The notes under the pieces: model-generated
Told to the model about the DNA's origin: nothing
What the model saw: the letters and a program-made list of their open reading frames with translations, nothing else
The model's database searches: none
In this document: one piece after another, positions 43,217-54,418 of the stretch
How the letters are laid out: every line of letters begins with the position of its first letter
Numbering within the stretch: the stretch's first letter is position 1
Made by a program: the position numbers and the translations under genes
Origin: Haematobia irritans
Lineage: Eukaryota > Arthropoda > Insecta > Diptera > Muscidae
Direction: 5' to 3'
Assembly: GCF_050003625.1 (NCBI RefSeq)
Contig: NC_134398.1
Span: forward strand, 96,805,674-96,869,673
Length of the DNA: 64,000 bases

Positions 43217-43972
43217 AAAAACGAATTTTGACAAAAAAAATGTGTTTTTCTTTGTTAGACCAGGGACTTATCGGCCAACCTGTTACATAGCCCATATATA
43301 AATCGATCCTCTGATTTTAACTCCGTGGTCTCTTGGAAGACCAAATTCATCTAAAGCGGTTGAAATTTGGTACGTGATGTTAGTATATGGTTTCTAACGA
43401 CCATGCAAAAATTGGTCCATATCGGTCCATAATTATATAGCCCCCATATAAATATAATTATATAATTTTATATAGCACAGATTTGACCTCCGGAGCATTT
43501 TGGAAGAGCAAAATTCATCCGATCCGGTTGATATTTGGTACGTGGTGTTAGTATATGGTTTCTAACAACCATGCAAAAATTTGTCCATATCGGTCAATAA
43601 TTATATAGCCCCCATATAAACCGATCCCCAGATTTGACCTTCGGAGCATTTTGGAGGAGAAAAATTCATCCGATGCTGTTGAAATTATATGGTCTCCAAC
43701 AACCATACAAAAATTGGTCCATATCGGTCCAACCGATCCCCAGATTTGACCTCCGGAGCCTCTTGGGGGAGCAAAATTCATCCAATCCGGTTGAAATTTG
43801 GTACGTGGTGTTAGTATATGGTCTCTAACAACCATACAAAAATTGGTCCATATCGGTCCATAATTATATATAGCCCCCATATAAATCGATCCCCAGATTT
43901 TAACTCCGGAGTCTTTTGGAAGAGCAAAATTCATTTGATGCTGCGGAAATTTGGTACATTACGCTAGAATAT

Positions 43973-46637
43973 TGTAATGGCCGTCTTATTTAGTTATAGA
44001 TATTGAAATAACGATTTTTCAAGAATTAGATACGAGTTTTATACAATTCACCTTTATCAAAACAAAAACATATCTTTTTGTTTTTTTTTAATTTAAATTT
44101 CGCTCAAATTTGGTCTGCACTGTATCATCATTCCTTCTTAATTTTTGTAATGTTGACTTTAGTCAAATATACGATATAGCGTTTTATGCATACGCCTGGT
44201 ATTTTTCTCATGCAATCATATCATTTACGCTCTCTCGCAAGTTTGGCAGATTTGCAAAAATTGTATTCTTTACTTTGTCCTCATTCAAAACTTCGTTAGT
44301 GACTTTCATTCCAGTTTATGAATTAAAACGCATATACGACACGTGTAAAATAAATCGGCCTTTTTCTGAATAAAATTTTTTAAAAGTGCTGATTGTTTGT
44401 TCTTTCCAAATAAAAAAAATAGCTACATGAAATCGTTCGAATTAGTGATTTTACTTGTGAGTGGGAATGCCTATTTCTTCGCGAAAATTTATTCGATGGT
44501 GGCAATGACACGAAAATGGGAAATTTTTGGCTTTAGTCATTTCATGTGAATTTAACAAGCAACTGCAGACGACTTTCGATCTTTCTATTTGTTTCTGGCA
44601 ATCACATAGTAAAGACCTGGAAAGTGTAAAAAAATCGTATTTTTTCTGGGCATCCGCGTGTTTGAAAGTGAATTAAAATTTCTTACAACTTCAACTTCCA
44701 ATTTGAGGTAAGGTGGTGCAAAAGATTTCTTTGTGTAGGAATTTATTCCTTTTTTTCTCAATAGGAATAATTTGCAGGATCGTAATAAATCGCTCCTTAA
44801 AAGCTAGCAAAATTGGGCTTCTGATTTACCCACAGGGTATGCCCAGCTCCATTGGCAGAAACTTTCTTCAAATATATTTTTCTTCAGATTCACAAAATCT
44901 TTCCCATCATAAAGTTTCCCATCCCAAAGTAAAGTTCTGATCCTTCATTCCACTATATCAAAATCACCGAATCTTACCAGAAGTAGTCTTGGTCGATCTC
45001 ACTATTCGACCAGTTACGCAAAGTGCGACCCTGGCTTAGGAAATTTTTAGTAGATACGGTAAGAAAGGCTAATACTTTTTGAAAACGTTTGTGTCTCATA
45101 ATTGCAATATATACACAGATTTTCCCATGGGACTTGGTCACCGTGTGATATTTTCAATTTGGTGTGATCCAAAAGGAAAAAATCAATAAAACCTTCCATG
45201 TTGTTGAACTAAACAATTCCATGTGTTACATTAATAGCTGACTAATCAGTGATTCAAGAATGGCCTAAGTCGACCATAAAGCCACATATAACGTCACCCA
45301 ATTCCACATGAAAATTTGATGATACGCCAAAATGTACACCACGTGCTGACGTTACAAACAGCCATAGAGAAGGATGTCATCATAAAAGCGGCTTGAAATA
45401 TTTTAATTTTTGTTGAAGTTTCATCTTAAAATTTTTGCCATCATCGTATTATAAATAAGACCGTAAGCAGTCACTGAGAAGGATATTGTTGAATTTTCAT
45501 CACTGATAATGTTACTATGATTAATTTATTTATTAGAAATTAGAGTAAAACTAAAATAGCAAGTTACAGTGAGTACCCCTAATCCATGCAAGAACTCAAT
45601 GAAATGATTTTTACTACAGCTTTAGCAAAAACACCAACCATCATCATCGAATAAGAAGGAGGCCTTCTACTAATCGGTGCGGTGGGTAAGTCTTGTGCTC
45701 ACATTTTTTGTTGTTTTTTTTTCGATTTGGTTCTTGCATTGATAAATGTGGATGACATGTGGATCGTAAATATCAGTGAGAAACCCAAAAAGAGAGTGGT
45801 AATTGTTGCTATGATCCAATGTAATGAATAAAACTTTGTTTTTTTTTTATTGGAATTTACTCTCCATCTTGTTTATTTATTTTTCGCATTTTATATTTTG
45901 TGCGGTTTCTCATAGTGATATTTTTACAATCTTCATAAATCCATATGTTTTGATATTCTGTTTATGATATGATTTTGTTTTGATATTCTTGTTTTTATTA
46001 TAAACCGTAAATGATACTTTCTTTGAAAGATACTTTCACTTTTAACCCGTTGTGGATAGTTTATGTATTTGCCAGATGATAAGTGAAACGAACTCTTTAT
46101 ATCACATAAAGTGAATATTATTATATTAAAATTATATCTAATATGATAGGATTAAGTTTAATAAATGAATTTTTGGATATGGACATGTAATTGAGTTTTA
46201 AAAGTCTTTTGCTGAACTAAACCAAGGAAGTGGGATTTTAAATTAGGCATTCTAAGATAGGAAAATGCCGGTTAGAATTACGGTAGGTGTGGGTAAAGAG
46301 GCAGCTCTTCTAAAACATCAAAAGAAGAGACATTTTGAGTCAAGATTGGTACTATATACATCTAATTATCGTAGCAATGAATTTTTGTTTTGAGGGTATT
46401 TTTAAATTATGTTGTTTTTCATTACCTTGTCCATAGTAACGCTCAGCTTCATAAATAAATCGGGGAGTCTATAATAATATTTTTTTTTGTAATGGGAAAT
46501 GGATTATTTGGAGCAGGACCCGAATCCCCCAACCGACTGATTGCTAGTCTTTCAAAGGCTCTCACTGTCCTAACTCTAAATAATTTTTGTGATGTTTTTT
46601 TATTGAACCAGCTCCTTATCCCAGCCGGGACATTACA
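43973..46637 (+). repeat. Gypsy 5' LTR, 2665 bp
   Basis: It starts TGTAATGGCC and ends GGGACATTACA, giving inverted TGTAATG/CATTACA ends. The first ~1.73 kb repeats at 52691-54418 with small indels. The primer binding site follows 10 bp downstream. Short open frames within (for example 44110-44373) are not conserved in the other LTR. Confidence 0.9.
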
Positions 46638-46647
46638 ATACAAAATT

Positions 46648-46665
46648 TGGCGCCCAGCGTGGGGC
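46648..46665 (+). other. Gypsy primer binding site
   Basis: TGGCGCCCAGCGTGGGGC is a good match to the lysine-tRNA type site of fly gypsy elements. It begins 10 bp after the LTR, slightly farther than usual. Confidence 0.8.
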
Positions 46666-47192
46666 CAAGAAGATTGCCCTAGTCTTTGTGGAACTTTATT
46701 TCCTTTAGAGGAATAATAGTCAAGTTTTAATTGGAATTTTAGATATTTGAGGTCCTAATAATCGAATAATCTGACCTTTGAAACTTTGATTATCTTTTCT
46801 TCTGAACGTAACTGAGTTCTCATGGGAATTGACAGTCATGATTTTCGGACTTAGGTACCAGCTCCTATTGCTCCTTTTGGATTTCATTTCTTTGGCTCGG
46901 TCCAAAACAATGACCGGGAATAATAGAAGAGGTATATGTGACTATAAAAATATCTAAGCAGGTTTGTCCGTTTCAAGATATAAGGCTGCCATAAATTCGT
47001 CTCCATAGCCATGTTTTTAATTTGCGGTATCAATCTTTTCTGTGTTGCCCACTTCGGCGGAGAAGTTCATCAAAGGGCCCTTTATATATGAATAATTTAT
47101 TTAAATAAAGAAACAAATATAAGACAAACTATATTTTTGACTGTAAAAAAGTAACATTTAAAATTCGGTTTTGCGTTTATACATTGTCGGAA
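46666..47192. promoter_or_regulatory. Untranslated leader of the long-LTR Gypsy
   Basis: About 530 bp lie between the primer site and the gag ATG. No coding frame is conserved; a packaging role is only assumed from position. Confidence 0.4.
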
Positions 47193-47939
47193 ATGTCGCT
47201 TGAAAGGACACCACCACCTCCTTCACAACCTGTTGTTTCTTTAGAACCAATAACTGTTGCCCCATCAGGATGTCAGATTTGTAATTTGTTGATGCAGGAG
47301 GGAGAAGACTGTTTAATTATAAACGAGTGCTCTCATCCCTTCCATCGAAAATGTATTGAGGCTTATTTGGCGAGTTCGTCGGACTGCCCAGTTTGCCATC
47401 GGACTTGTCAACTTAATGAATTGAGGAAATTAACTATAGTTCCAGTGACTGTTGCTCCTTGTAAGCCACGTGCTCCGTGGCGCAAAACACGTCAAAACCC
47501 CGATATTTCGGTAGATTTTTTGAATTTATTTACACCAACTAAGACCACAACTAATGTTGACCAGGAGCAAACTTCTGAAACTCAGGATCAGTCGGCGAGT
47601 GAAAGGAATCAAAACGTTAAATCCGTTAATATCGATTATGGCAAAATTAACAAAATGATCGAATTTAATCTTATCAGAATTTTGCGAAATATTAATTTGA
47701 ATGCGCAAAATGTCAATTCTAATATTAGTAGAAACGTTCCGGTTGATGGGTTACCAAATTCGAATAGGGATCATTTTGAGGACAATAATCGGCGATCCTT
47801 GACTTCTAATAGGACTCCTCTAAACACATTATCTCGGTTGTCTTGTGGTTCTAATTTAGGTGGTATACCTTCAGACTGCCATCATTCAGAACTGGAATTT
47901 AAAAATCGACGGTTCGTCAACAGGACTGAATGTGGATGA
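47193..47939 (+). pseudogene. Gag N-terminal part with RING-H2 finger
   Basis: ATG 47193 is preceded in frame only by a TTG. After a Pro-rich start (ERTPPPPSQP) the protein has a complete RING-H2 cross-brace set: C27 and C30 (GCQIC), C46 (INEC), H48, H51 (SHPFH), C54 (RKC), C65 (DC) and C68 (PVCH). The order C3-H2-C3 and the spacing are those of E3 ubiquitin ligases. A polar, Thr/Asn-rich linker of about 150 residues follows. The frame shifts at about 47880 into the capsid frame, so this copy is disabled. A RING finger at the start of a gypsy Gag is not something I recall as standard. Confidence 0.8.
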
Positions 47940-48258
47940 ATTCTTATACCGTGTGAGATCTCTCACTAGAGACAGTTTTAATGATGATTTTAATGTCATA
48001 TGTAAGAATTTGAATATTCTCCTTATTGGTAAAGCTCTAGAATGGTTCTGGCGATACCATAAGAAAGTACAGACGGTAGAATGGGACCACCTTTGCGAGG
48101 CCATTCGTAGTCAATATAAAGAGTTTAAGTCAACCTTTGACATTAAAGAAGAAATTCGATGCCGAAAACAGAAGGCAAATGAACATACGATGCATTTTTC
48201 GACTCGATTTCGTCTATTATGGATAGATTGCCTGAACCGATTTCTGAAGAGGAATTAG
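47860..48258 (+). pseudogene. Gag capsid region
   Basis: The frame reads WNLKIDGSSTGLNVDEFLYR, LLIGKALEWFWRYHKKVQTV and WDHLCEAIRSQYKEF, the typical insect gypsy capsid pattern. A second frameshift at about 48210 moves to the zinc-knuckle frame (IRCRKQKANEHTMHFSTRFR, then MDRLPEPISEEELVEILLRN). Confidence 0.85.
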
Positions 48259-48716
48259 TTGAAATTCTACTAAGGAATCTACGCCCGGATATCAGGCAAG
48301 ATTTGCTTTACATTCGCATAACATATCTCTCTCATCTTCGCGGACTTGTTCAAAGGCGGGAGATTTTTTTAAATGATGAGCATGTTCGCAAATCGTTGCC
48401 TTTTCGGTCCAGTAATGTTCCGATGCCAAGTCGTAATATTTCAGAATTAGAAGTTTTGGATTCTGAGGAGGTATGTACTGACAATACTCCAGATAGTTTT
48501 GTGGATGCCATATACAAGGGCGAATTCACATCTGCCTGTTGGTATTGCGGTGAAGTAGGTCACCTCTGGCAAGATTGTCTTAGTGAAAGGACGATTTTTT
48601 GCTATGGGTGCGGGTTAAAGAACACATATAAACCCAATTGTCCAATATGTGGCTCTAGGGAAATTTCTGGACCAAAAAACTTTGTGACGTCAGGTCCAAA
48701 AAAGGACCTGAATTGA
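48219..48716 (+). pseudogene. Gag C-terminus and nucleocapsid
   Basis: It continues the capsid end (ELVEILLRNLRPDIRQDLLY) and has one good CCHC knuckle, CWYCGEVGHLWQDC. A second Cys-rich motif (CYGCGLKNTYKPNCPIC) lacks the His. The frame stops at TGA 48714-48716, ten bases after a slippery heptamer. Confidence 0.87.
48698..48704 (+). other. Candidate -1 ribosomal frameshift site at gag/pol junction
   Basis: The heptamer A AAA AAG lies in the X XXY YYZ phase of the gag frame, just before the gag stop. The pol frame is -1 relative to gag and is open across the site. A downstream structure was not modelled. Confidence 0.6.
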
Positions 48717-49447
48717 CGAACTCTTTGCAAACCACAGACTCTTACGAGGGATTTCTATTGCCGAATAAGATCACTCAAGACCAGGATTTGAACACTGATT
48801 ATACGCCTGTGACTATTTTACAACGTAATGAGCCCTTATCTATAAATGCTTATAACGACTGTTCCAATATTATAACCCCTAAGTTACCCTATCACCAGCG
48901 CTGGTTGAATTATCATCGCAGGCGTGATGAGATATTTAATGTATCCACTATTTCAGTGGCAAGAAAAGTTAAACGTTCAACAGCTCGCTTACGACGATAT
49001 TTTAAAATAAGGAAAGTTTGCAGTAAATTTCGAATTTCTTCTATAGTTTCGAATCCTAGCGATATGAGGTACTATGCAAATGTTTCTTTCTTACAATTTA
49101 ATGAATATGGTTTCCTAGATACGGATGCGAATATTTGCTGCATTGGTAGTGACTTGGCACGTCAGGATTTTTCCAGATTTGATGGCTTCACCAAATGCAA
49201 AGCTACGGCCAAAACTGCTAATGGACAAATCCAACAAATACATGGATGGTTAGACACTGACATTGCTTTTAAAAACCGCACAATACCAATTCGTATTAAT
49301 GTAATTCCATCAATATCTCAAAGACTGATCCTGGGGATAAACTTTTGGAAACTTTTTGACTTGTTACCCCAATTTTTTGAATCAATTGGTGTATTAGGCT
49401 CCATTGACATACCTGTCCCAGCAAAAAAAGCGTCGCCAAAAAAGTAA
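48713..49447 (+). pseudogene. Gypsy pol N-terminus with aspartic protease
   Basis: The frame is entered by -1 shift. The retropepsin region reads YGFLDTDANICCIGSDLARQ and later IPIRINVIPSISQRLILGIN. The active site is normally D-T/S-G; here it is DTD, so the Gly is replaced. The ORF ends in AKKASPKK at 49447, before the RT. Confidence 0.8.
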
Positions 49448-49954
49448 TGAAAATTTTCTTTTTGGATCCGGATGTGGTGCAAAATTGACGCAGAAGCGAT
49501 GAATTTAACATGGGCTTGTCATAGGACGGAAGTCATCCATTTCAACAGCCGTTGCACTGAATTTGCATCACTTCTTTAGGTGTGATCCGAATTCAATGTT
49601 TTTGATGTAAACTAAAAAATTCTGTGATATTTTGTCAAATAAATAATTTTTATTACTTTTTATAATTTTTAATAGATTCTAACGCTTGTCGGAAACGTTT
49701 GACCTTAAATATTTTCAAAAATTCACAATATTTTCAGATTGGATTTAGCATTTTTTTCGACAAAATTTAAATGATTTGTACCATTTTATGAATTCTTACT
49801 CAGTTTTTAACGTATTTGAAACAAAAAAAGTTAAAATTACCCATTAAAAGTATGAAAAACCCAAGTTATAAAAAAATTAATTAAAAGAACTTCCTGGGTA
49901 GTTAAAATAAAGAATATCATTGGGAGTGCATCTTCTGGAAGTGTTTTTAAAGTT
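49448..49954. repeat. Non-coding stretch between protease and RT, possible insertion
   Basis: About 500 bp lie where only a short linker is expected. It is AT-rich with stops in all frames. Similar words AAAAGTAATGAAAA and AAAAGTATGAAAAA occur near 49437 and 49848 and could be a target duplication. No family was recognised. Confidence 0.4.
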
Positions 49955-51145
49955 GTGCCTTTGGAAGAACTTCCAAATTTTTTTGCTGGGGTGATTCCAG
50001 GAATTGACCAATTATCGAATATAAGTAGCCTTGAAGGCTGTGACAATGACTTATACCCACTATCGTCGCAGCAGCGTATGCAATTGGATGCGATAATTAA
50101 TCTTTTTCCCGGTTTCGAGAAACAGGGTTTGGGCAGGACTGAGCTCATAAAGCACAGTATAGACGTAGGAATTTCAACACCTATCAAACAAAGTTTCTAC
50201 CCAGTGTCACCTGCGGTAGAAGATTTGATGTACAAGGAGGTTGACAGAATGTTAAGTTTGGGGTGATTGAACGTTCTACATCTGCTTGGAGCTCGCCTAT
50301 GCGCCTTGTCGTGAAACCGAATAAAGTTCGACTTTGCCTCGATGCACGGAAACTTAACTCGGTTACACGAAAAGACGCATTACACGAAAAGACGCAAAGC
50401 CCAACATTGAGGAATTTTCACTAGGCTGTCTAAGGCTAATATAATATCCAAATTGGATTTAAAAGACGCCTTTTGGCAAATTGACCTAGATGAAAAGTCA
50501 AAAGAACTAACTGCTTTCACCATACCTGGCCGACCATTGTATCAATTTGTGGTTATGCCATTTGGGCTCTGCAATGCACCCCAAACAATGTGTCGGCCTA
50601 TGGATGAACTTATTCCACCCGACCTTAGACATTGTGTCTTCGGTTATCTTGACGACATGATGACTTTCATACCCATCTCGAAGTTTTGACCAGAATAGTC
50701 TCTCAGTTCCGAAAGGCTAATTTGACTCTAAATGTTTTTAAAAGCCACTTTTGTATGACCAGAGTCAAGTATTTAGGATACATAATTGGAAATGGTGGTA
50801 TCACAACAGATCCTGAGAAAATTACTGCGATTACCCACTCCTAAAACCTTGAAACAAGTAAGGGGATTTCTTGGATTGGCCGGTTGGTATCGTCGTTTTA
50901 TACGAAAGTTTTCAGGTGAAGTTGCTCCCATTTCTGATGTATTGTCGACCAAAAGGAAATTCATTTGGACGAGTGATGCTGCTCGCGCTTTCGAGAAAAT
51001 TAAAGCTCTTTTGACATCTGCACCCATTTTAACTAACCCTGACATTTCCAAAAAATTCTATTTACAATGTGACGCGTGGGATTGGAGCGGTATTGGTCCA
51101 ACTGGACGAAAACGGGGAGGAAAAACCCATAGCTTTTATGAGTAA
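49955..51145 (+). pseudogene. Gypsy reverse transcriptase, several frameshifts
   Basis: The frames in order are LSSQQRMQLDAIINLFPGFE, then ERSTSAWSSPMRLVVKPNKV after a shift at 50260, then LDLKDAFWQIDLDEKSKE (first Asp) and VMPFGLCNAPQTM. The catalytic box is FGYLDDMM. After a shift near 50685 come KSHFCMTRVKYLGYIIGN, KQVRGFLGLAGWYRRFIRKF and FYLQCDAWDW, the RNase H start. A 17-bp tandem duplication of TTACACGAAAAGACGCA lies near 50363-50396. Confidence 0.9.
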
Positions 51146-51480
51146 AAAACTCAACTCCGCGCAACGAACTACAGCGTCACGGAACGTGAGTGCCTGGCGG
51201 CAGTAGAATCAATAAAGCGTTTTCGTTGTTACCTGGAACTCCAGGAGTTTGAAGTGATAACAGACCATTCTAGCCTTCTGTGGCTGATGAGACAGCCGGA
51301 TCTCAGTGGCAGATTGGCTAGATGGGTTCTGAAACTTCAATCCTATACTTTTTCTATAAGCCATAGGGTCGTGATAATGTGGTGCCCGATGCATTATCCA
51401 GGGCCCCATTAGACGAGATATCGGCGCTCGAGTTTACCGAACCTGAGGTGACTTAAATTCACCACATTTTGATGACGAAG
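51146..51480 (+). pseudogene. Gypsy RNase H
   Basis: Frames after a shift at 51100-51145 read SVTERECLAAVESIKRFRCY and TDHSSLLWLMRQPDLSGRLA, both RNase H signatures, and then an end like VPDALSRAP. The frame changes again near 51360. Confidence 0.82.
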
Positions 51481-51491
51481 ACTATGAGGCT

Positions 51492-52600
51492 TTGAGAAAC
51501 CAAATTAGGAGCGACCCAAATAGATTTCCCGACATCAAGATAATTGATACAGGGGACGAAGAACAGGAATCAAGCTCCTGGAAATTATGGATACCACTTA
51601 AACTTCGGTCTAACGTGATATCCAGAGCCCACAATTCACCTGTAGCTGCCTATGGTGGCATGGTTAAGACCATTGAACTCCTAAGACGGAATTTTTACTG
51701 GCCTCGTTAGAGACGTGAGAGATTATATACGTGAGTGTGAGATTTGCAAAACCACAAAAGCCCCGAATGTGGTTTTGAAACCACCAATGGCTAGGCCAGC
51801 AATCTCCTTCCGTCCATTTCAACGCCTATATATTGACATATTAGGTCCATATCCACGAAGTAAGACTGGTCATATTGGACTGCTTATAGTTTTGGACCAT
51901 CTTACAAAATTTCACTGGCTTTGCCCGCTGAAGAAATTTACTTCGGGAGCAATTCAAAATTTTTTGTTGAATGAAATATTTCATACCTATGGGGTCCCAG
52001 AGACAATAGTTAGTGACAATGGGAGCCAGATTCGGGCCAACGAGATCAATGCGTTTTTTACCTCTTATAGCATTCGGCATATGTTACTGCATTTTACTAC
52101 CCCCAATCTAATGTGTCAGAGAGGGTTAACCGCTCCCTGATCGCTGGCATATTTGAAAAGTGACCATTGACAGTGGGATGAAAAACTTTCTTTCATCAGT
52201 TGTGCATTGAGGAATTCATTCCATCAGTCTATACAAACATCTCCATATCATGCCGTTTTTGGGTTTAATATGGTAACGCATGCCGGTTCATATGACCTGA
52301 TGAGAAAGTTTTCGATGTTGGATGAGCCCAGTATGAAAATGACAAGGGATGACCACCTACAGTTGATACGAAAAAAATTGGTGAAGTACATTGGGGAAGC
52401 ATACGAAAGAAATAAGGGACAATATGGTCTTCGGACCAGACATAAGATCTTTGAAATTGGCCAAGAAGTTTTGCGTCGAAATTTCGTCCAGAGCAATTTT
52501 GAACGAGGTTTCAACGCAAAATTGGCTCTACCTTCATAAAATCAAGGGTTCGAGAAAAGTTTGGAAGCCATTATTATATTTTAGAAGATATGGAAGGTAA
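51492..52600 (+). pseudogene. Gypsy integrase, frameshifted
   Basis: The zinc-binding domain is split: RAHNSPVAAYGGMVKTIELL carries the His part and RDYIRECEICKTTKAPN the Cys part, with a stop between. The core has RLYIDILGPYPRSKTGHIGL (first Asp) and TIVSDNGSQIRANEINAF (second Asp). A frameshift at about 52090 precedes the segment with the Glu (SERVNRSLIAGI). The C-terminal frames run to about 52600. Confidence 0.88.
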
Positions 52601-52690
52601 GCTTGTTTGTACATTTCATGCTAAAGACATTAGGACTTGACGGCTTTTCCTCCTAATTCTTTCTCAAAACTTGATTCGAATTATGCGGTT

Positions 52691-54418
52691 TGTAATTGCC
52701 GTCTTATTTAGTTATGGATTTTCAAATAACGATTTTTCAAGAATTAGATACGAGTTTTATACAATGCACCTTTATCAAAACAAAAACATATCTTTTTGTT
52801 TTAATGATTGAAATTTCGCTCAATTTTGGTCTGCACTGTATGATCATTCCTTCTTAATTTTTGTAATGTTGACTTTAGTTAAATATACGATATAGCATTT
52901 TATGCATACGCATGGTATTTTTCTCATGCAATCATATCATTTACGCTCTCTCGCAAGTATGGCAGATTTGCAAAAATTGTATTCTTTACTTTGTCCTCAT
53001 TCAAAACTTCGTTAGTGACTCTCATTCCAGTTTATGAATTAAAACGCATATACGACACGTGTAAAATAAATCGGCCTTTTCTGAATAACATTTTTTAAAA
53101 AAGTGCTGATTTTTTCTTCTTTCCAAATAAAAAAAAAAATAGCTATTTGAAATCGTTCGAATTAGTGATTTTACTTGTGAGTGGGAATGCCTATTTCTTC
53201 TTGTGAGTGGGAATGCCTATTTCTTTATTCGATGGTGGGCAATGACACGAAAATGGGAAATTTTTGGTTTTAGTCATTTCATGTGAATTGCAATAATTTA
53301 ACAAGCAACTGCAGACGACTTTCGATCTTCCTATTTGTTTCTGGCAATCACATAGTAAAGACCTGGAAAGTGTAAAAAATCGTATTTTTTCTGGGCATCC
53401 GCGTGTTTAAAAGTGAATTAAAATTTCTTATAACTTCAACTTCCAATTTGAGGTAAGGTGGTGCAAAAGATTTCTTTGTGTAGGAATCTATTCCTTTTTT
53501 CTCAATAGGAATGATTTGCAGGATCGTAATAAATCGCTCCTAAAAAGCTAGCAAAATTGGGCTTCTGGCTTACCCACAGGGTATGACCAGCTCCATTGGC
53601 AGAAAGTTTCCTCAAATATATTTGTCTCCAGACCAGATTCACAAAATCTTTCCCATCATACAAAGTAAAGTTCTGATCCTTCTTTCCACTATATCAAAAT
53701 CACCGAATCTTACCAGAAGTAGTCCAGTTACGCAAAGTGCGACCCTGGCTTAGAAATTTCCATACTATATAGGAAATTTTTAGTAGATACGGTAAGAAAG
53801 GCTCATAAATATATACACAGATTTTCCCATGGGACTTGGTCACCGTGTGATATTTTCAATTTGGTGTGATCCAAAAGGAAAAAATCAATAAAACCTTCTA
53901 TGTTGTTGAACTAAACAATTCCATGTGTTACATTAATAGCTGACTAATCAGTGATTCAAGAATGGCCTAAGTCGACCATAAAGCAACATATAACGTCACC
54001 CAATTCCAAATGAAAATTTGATGATACGCTAAAATTTACACCACATGCTGACGTTACAAACAGCCATAGGGAAGGATGTCATCATAAAAGGCTTGAAATA
54101 TTTTAATTTTTGATGAAGTTTCATCTTAAAATTTTTGCCATCATCGTATTATAAATAAGACCGTAAGCAGTCACTGAGAAGGATATTGTTGAATTTTCAT
54201 CACTGATAATGTTACTACGATTAATTTATTTATAAGAAATTAGAGTAAAACTAAAATATCAAGTTGCAGTGAGTACCCCTAATCCATGCAAGAACTCAAT
54301 GAAATGATTTTTACTACATCTTTAGCAAAAACAACAACAACCATCATCGAGTAAGCAGGAGGCCTTCTACTAATCGGTGCGGTGGGGTAAGTCTTGTGCT
54401 CACATTTTTTGTTGTTTT
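52691..54418 (+). repeat. Gypsy 3' LTR, truncated
   Basis: It begins TGTAATTGCC and aligns with 43973-45710. It contains extra short duplications, such as GAATGCCTATTTCTTC near 53187-53220. It ends at 54418 where a 153-bp-type element starts. The remaining ~0.9 kb of LTR is not found downstream. Confidence 0.88.

Larger units (their letters stand above)
41627..43283 (+). mobile_element. Himar1-like mariner (irritans group), copy B, with SINE insertion
   Basis: 1657 bp, or about 1.31 kb without the SINE, which is the usual mariner length. The ends are ACAGGTTGTCTGATAAGTCC and GGCCAACCTGT. The TA duplication at 41625-41626 and 43284-43285 lies in the 153-bp repeat. Confidence 0.93.
41125..43972 (-). 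repeat. 153-bp-type dispersed element, interrupted by Himar1-like mariner
   Basis: 41125-41626 has the start module (TATTAACTTTGTCATTCTGT, then GTCCGTCCGT) and the first unit. 43284-43972 holds about four further units with CCCATATAAACCGATCCCCA. The mariner at 41627-43283 splits it, and the long-LTR Gypsy begins at 43973. Confidence 0.8.
43973..54418 (+). mobile_element. Gypsy LTR retrotransposon with long LTRs and RING-finger Gag
   Basis: The 5' LTR (2665 bp), primer binding site, gag, pol and a truncated 3' LTR appear in order on the plus strand. The internal region is about 6 kb. The 3' LTR is cut at 54418 by a 153-bp-type element. Long LTRs recall the Osvaldo/Ulysses group of fly gypsies; that clade assignment is inference. 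No env was seen. Confidence 0.9.

Noticed and set aside
43973..43973. Target duplication of the long-LTR Gypsy
   Set aside because: The 3' LTR is truncated, so no right flank is available to compare with the bases before 43973.
43973..54418. Endogenous retrovirus with env
   Set aside because: No envelope-like ORF, signal peptide or membrane segment was found between integrase and the 3' LTR, nor in the Gypsy at 19333-33386.
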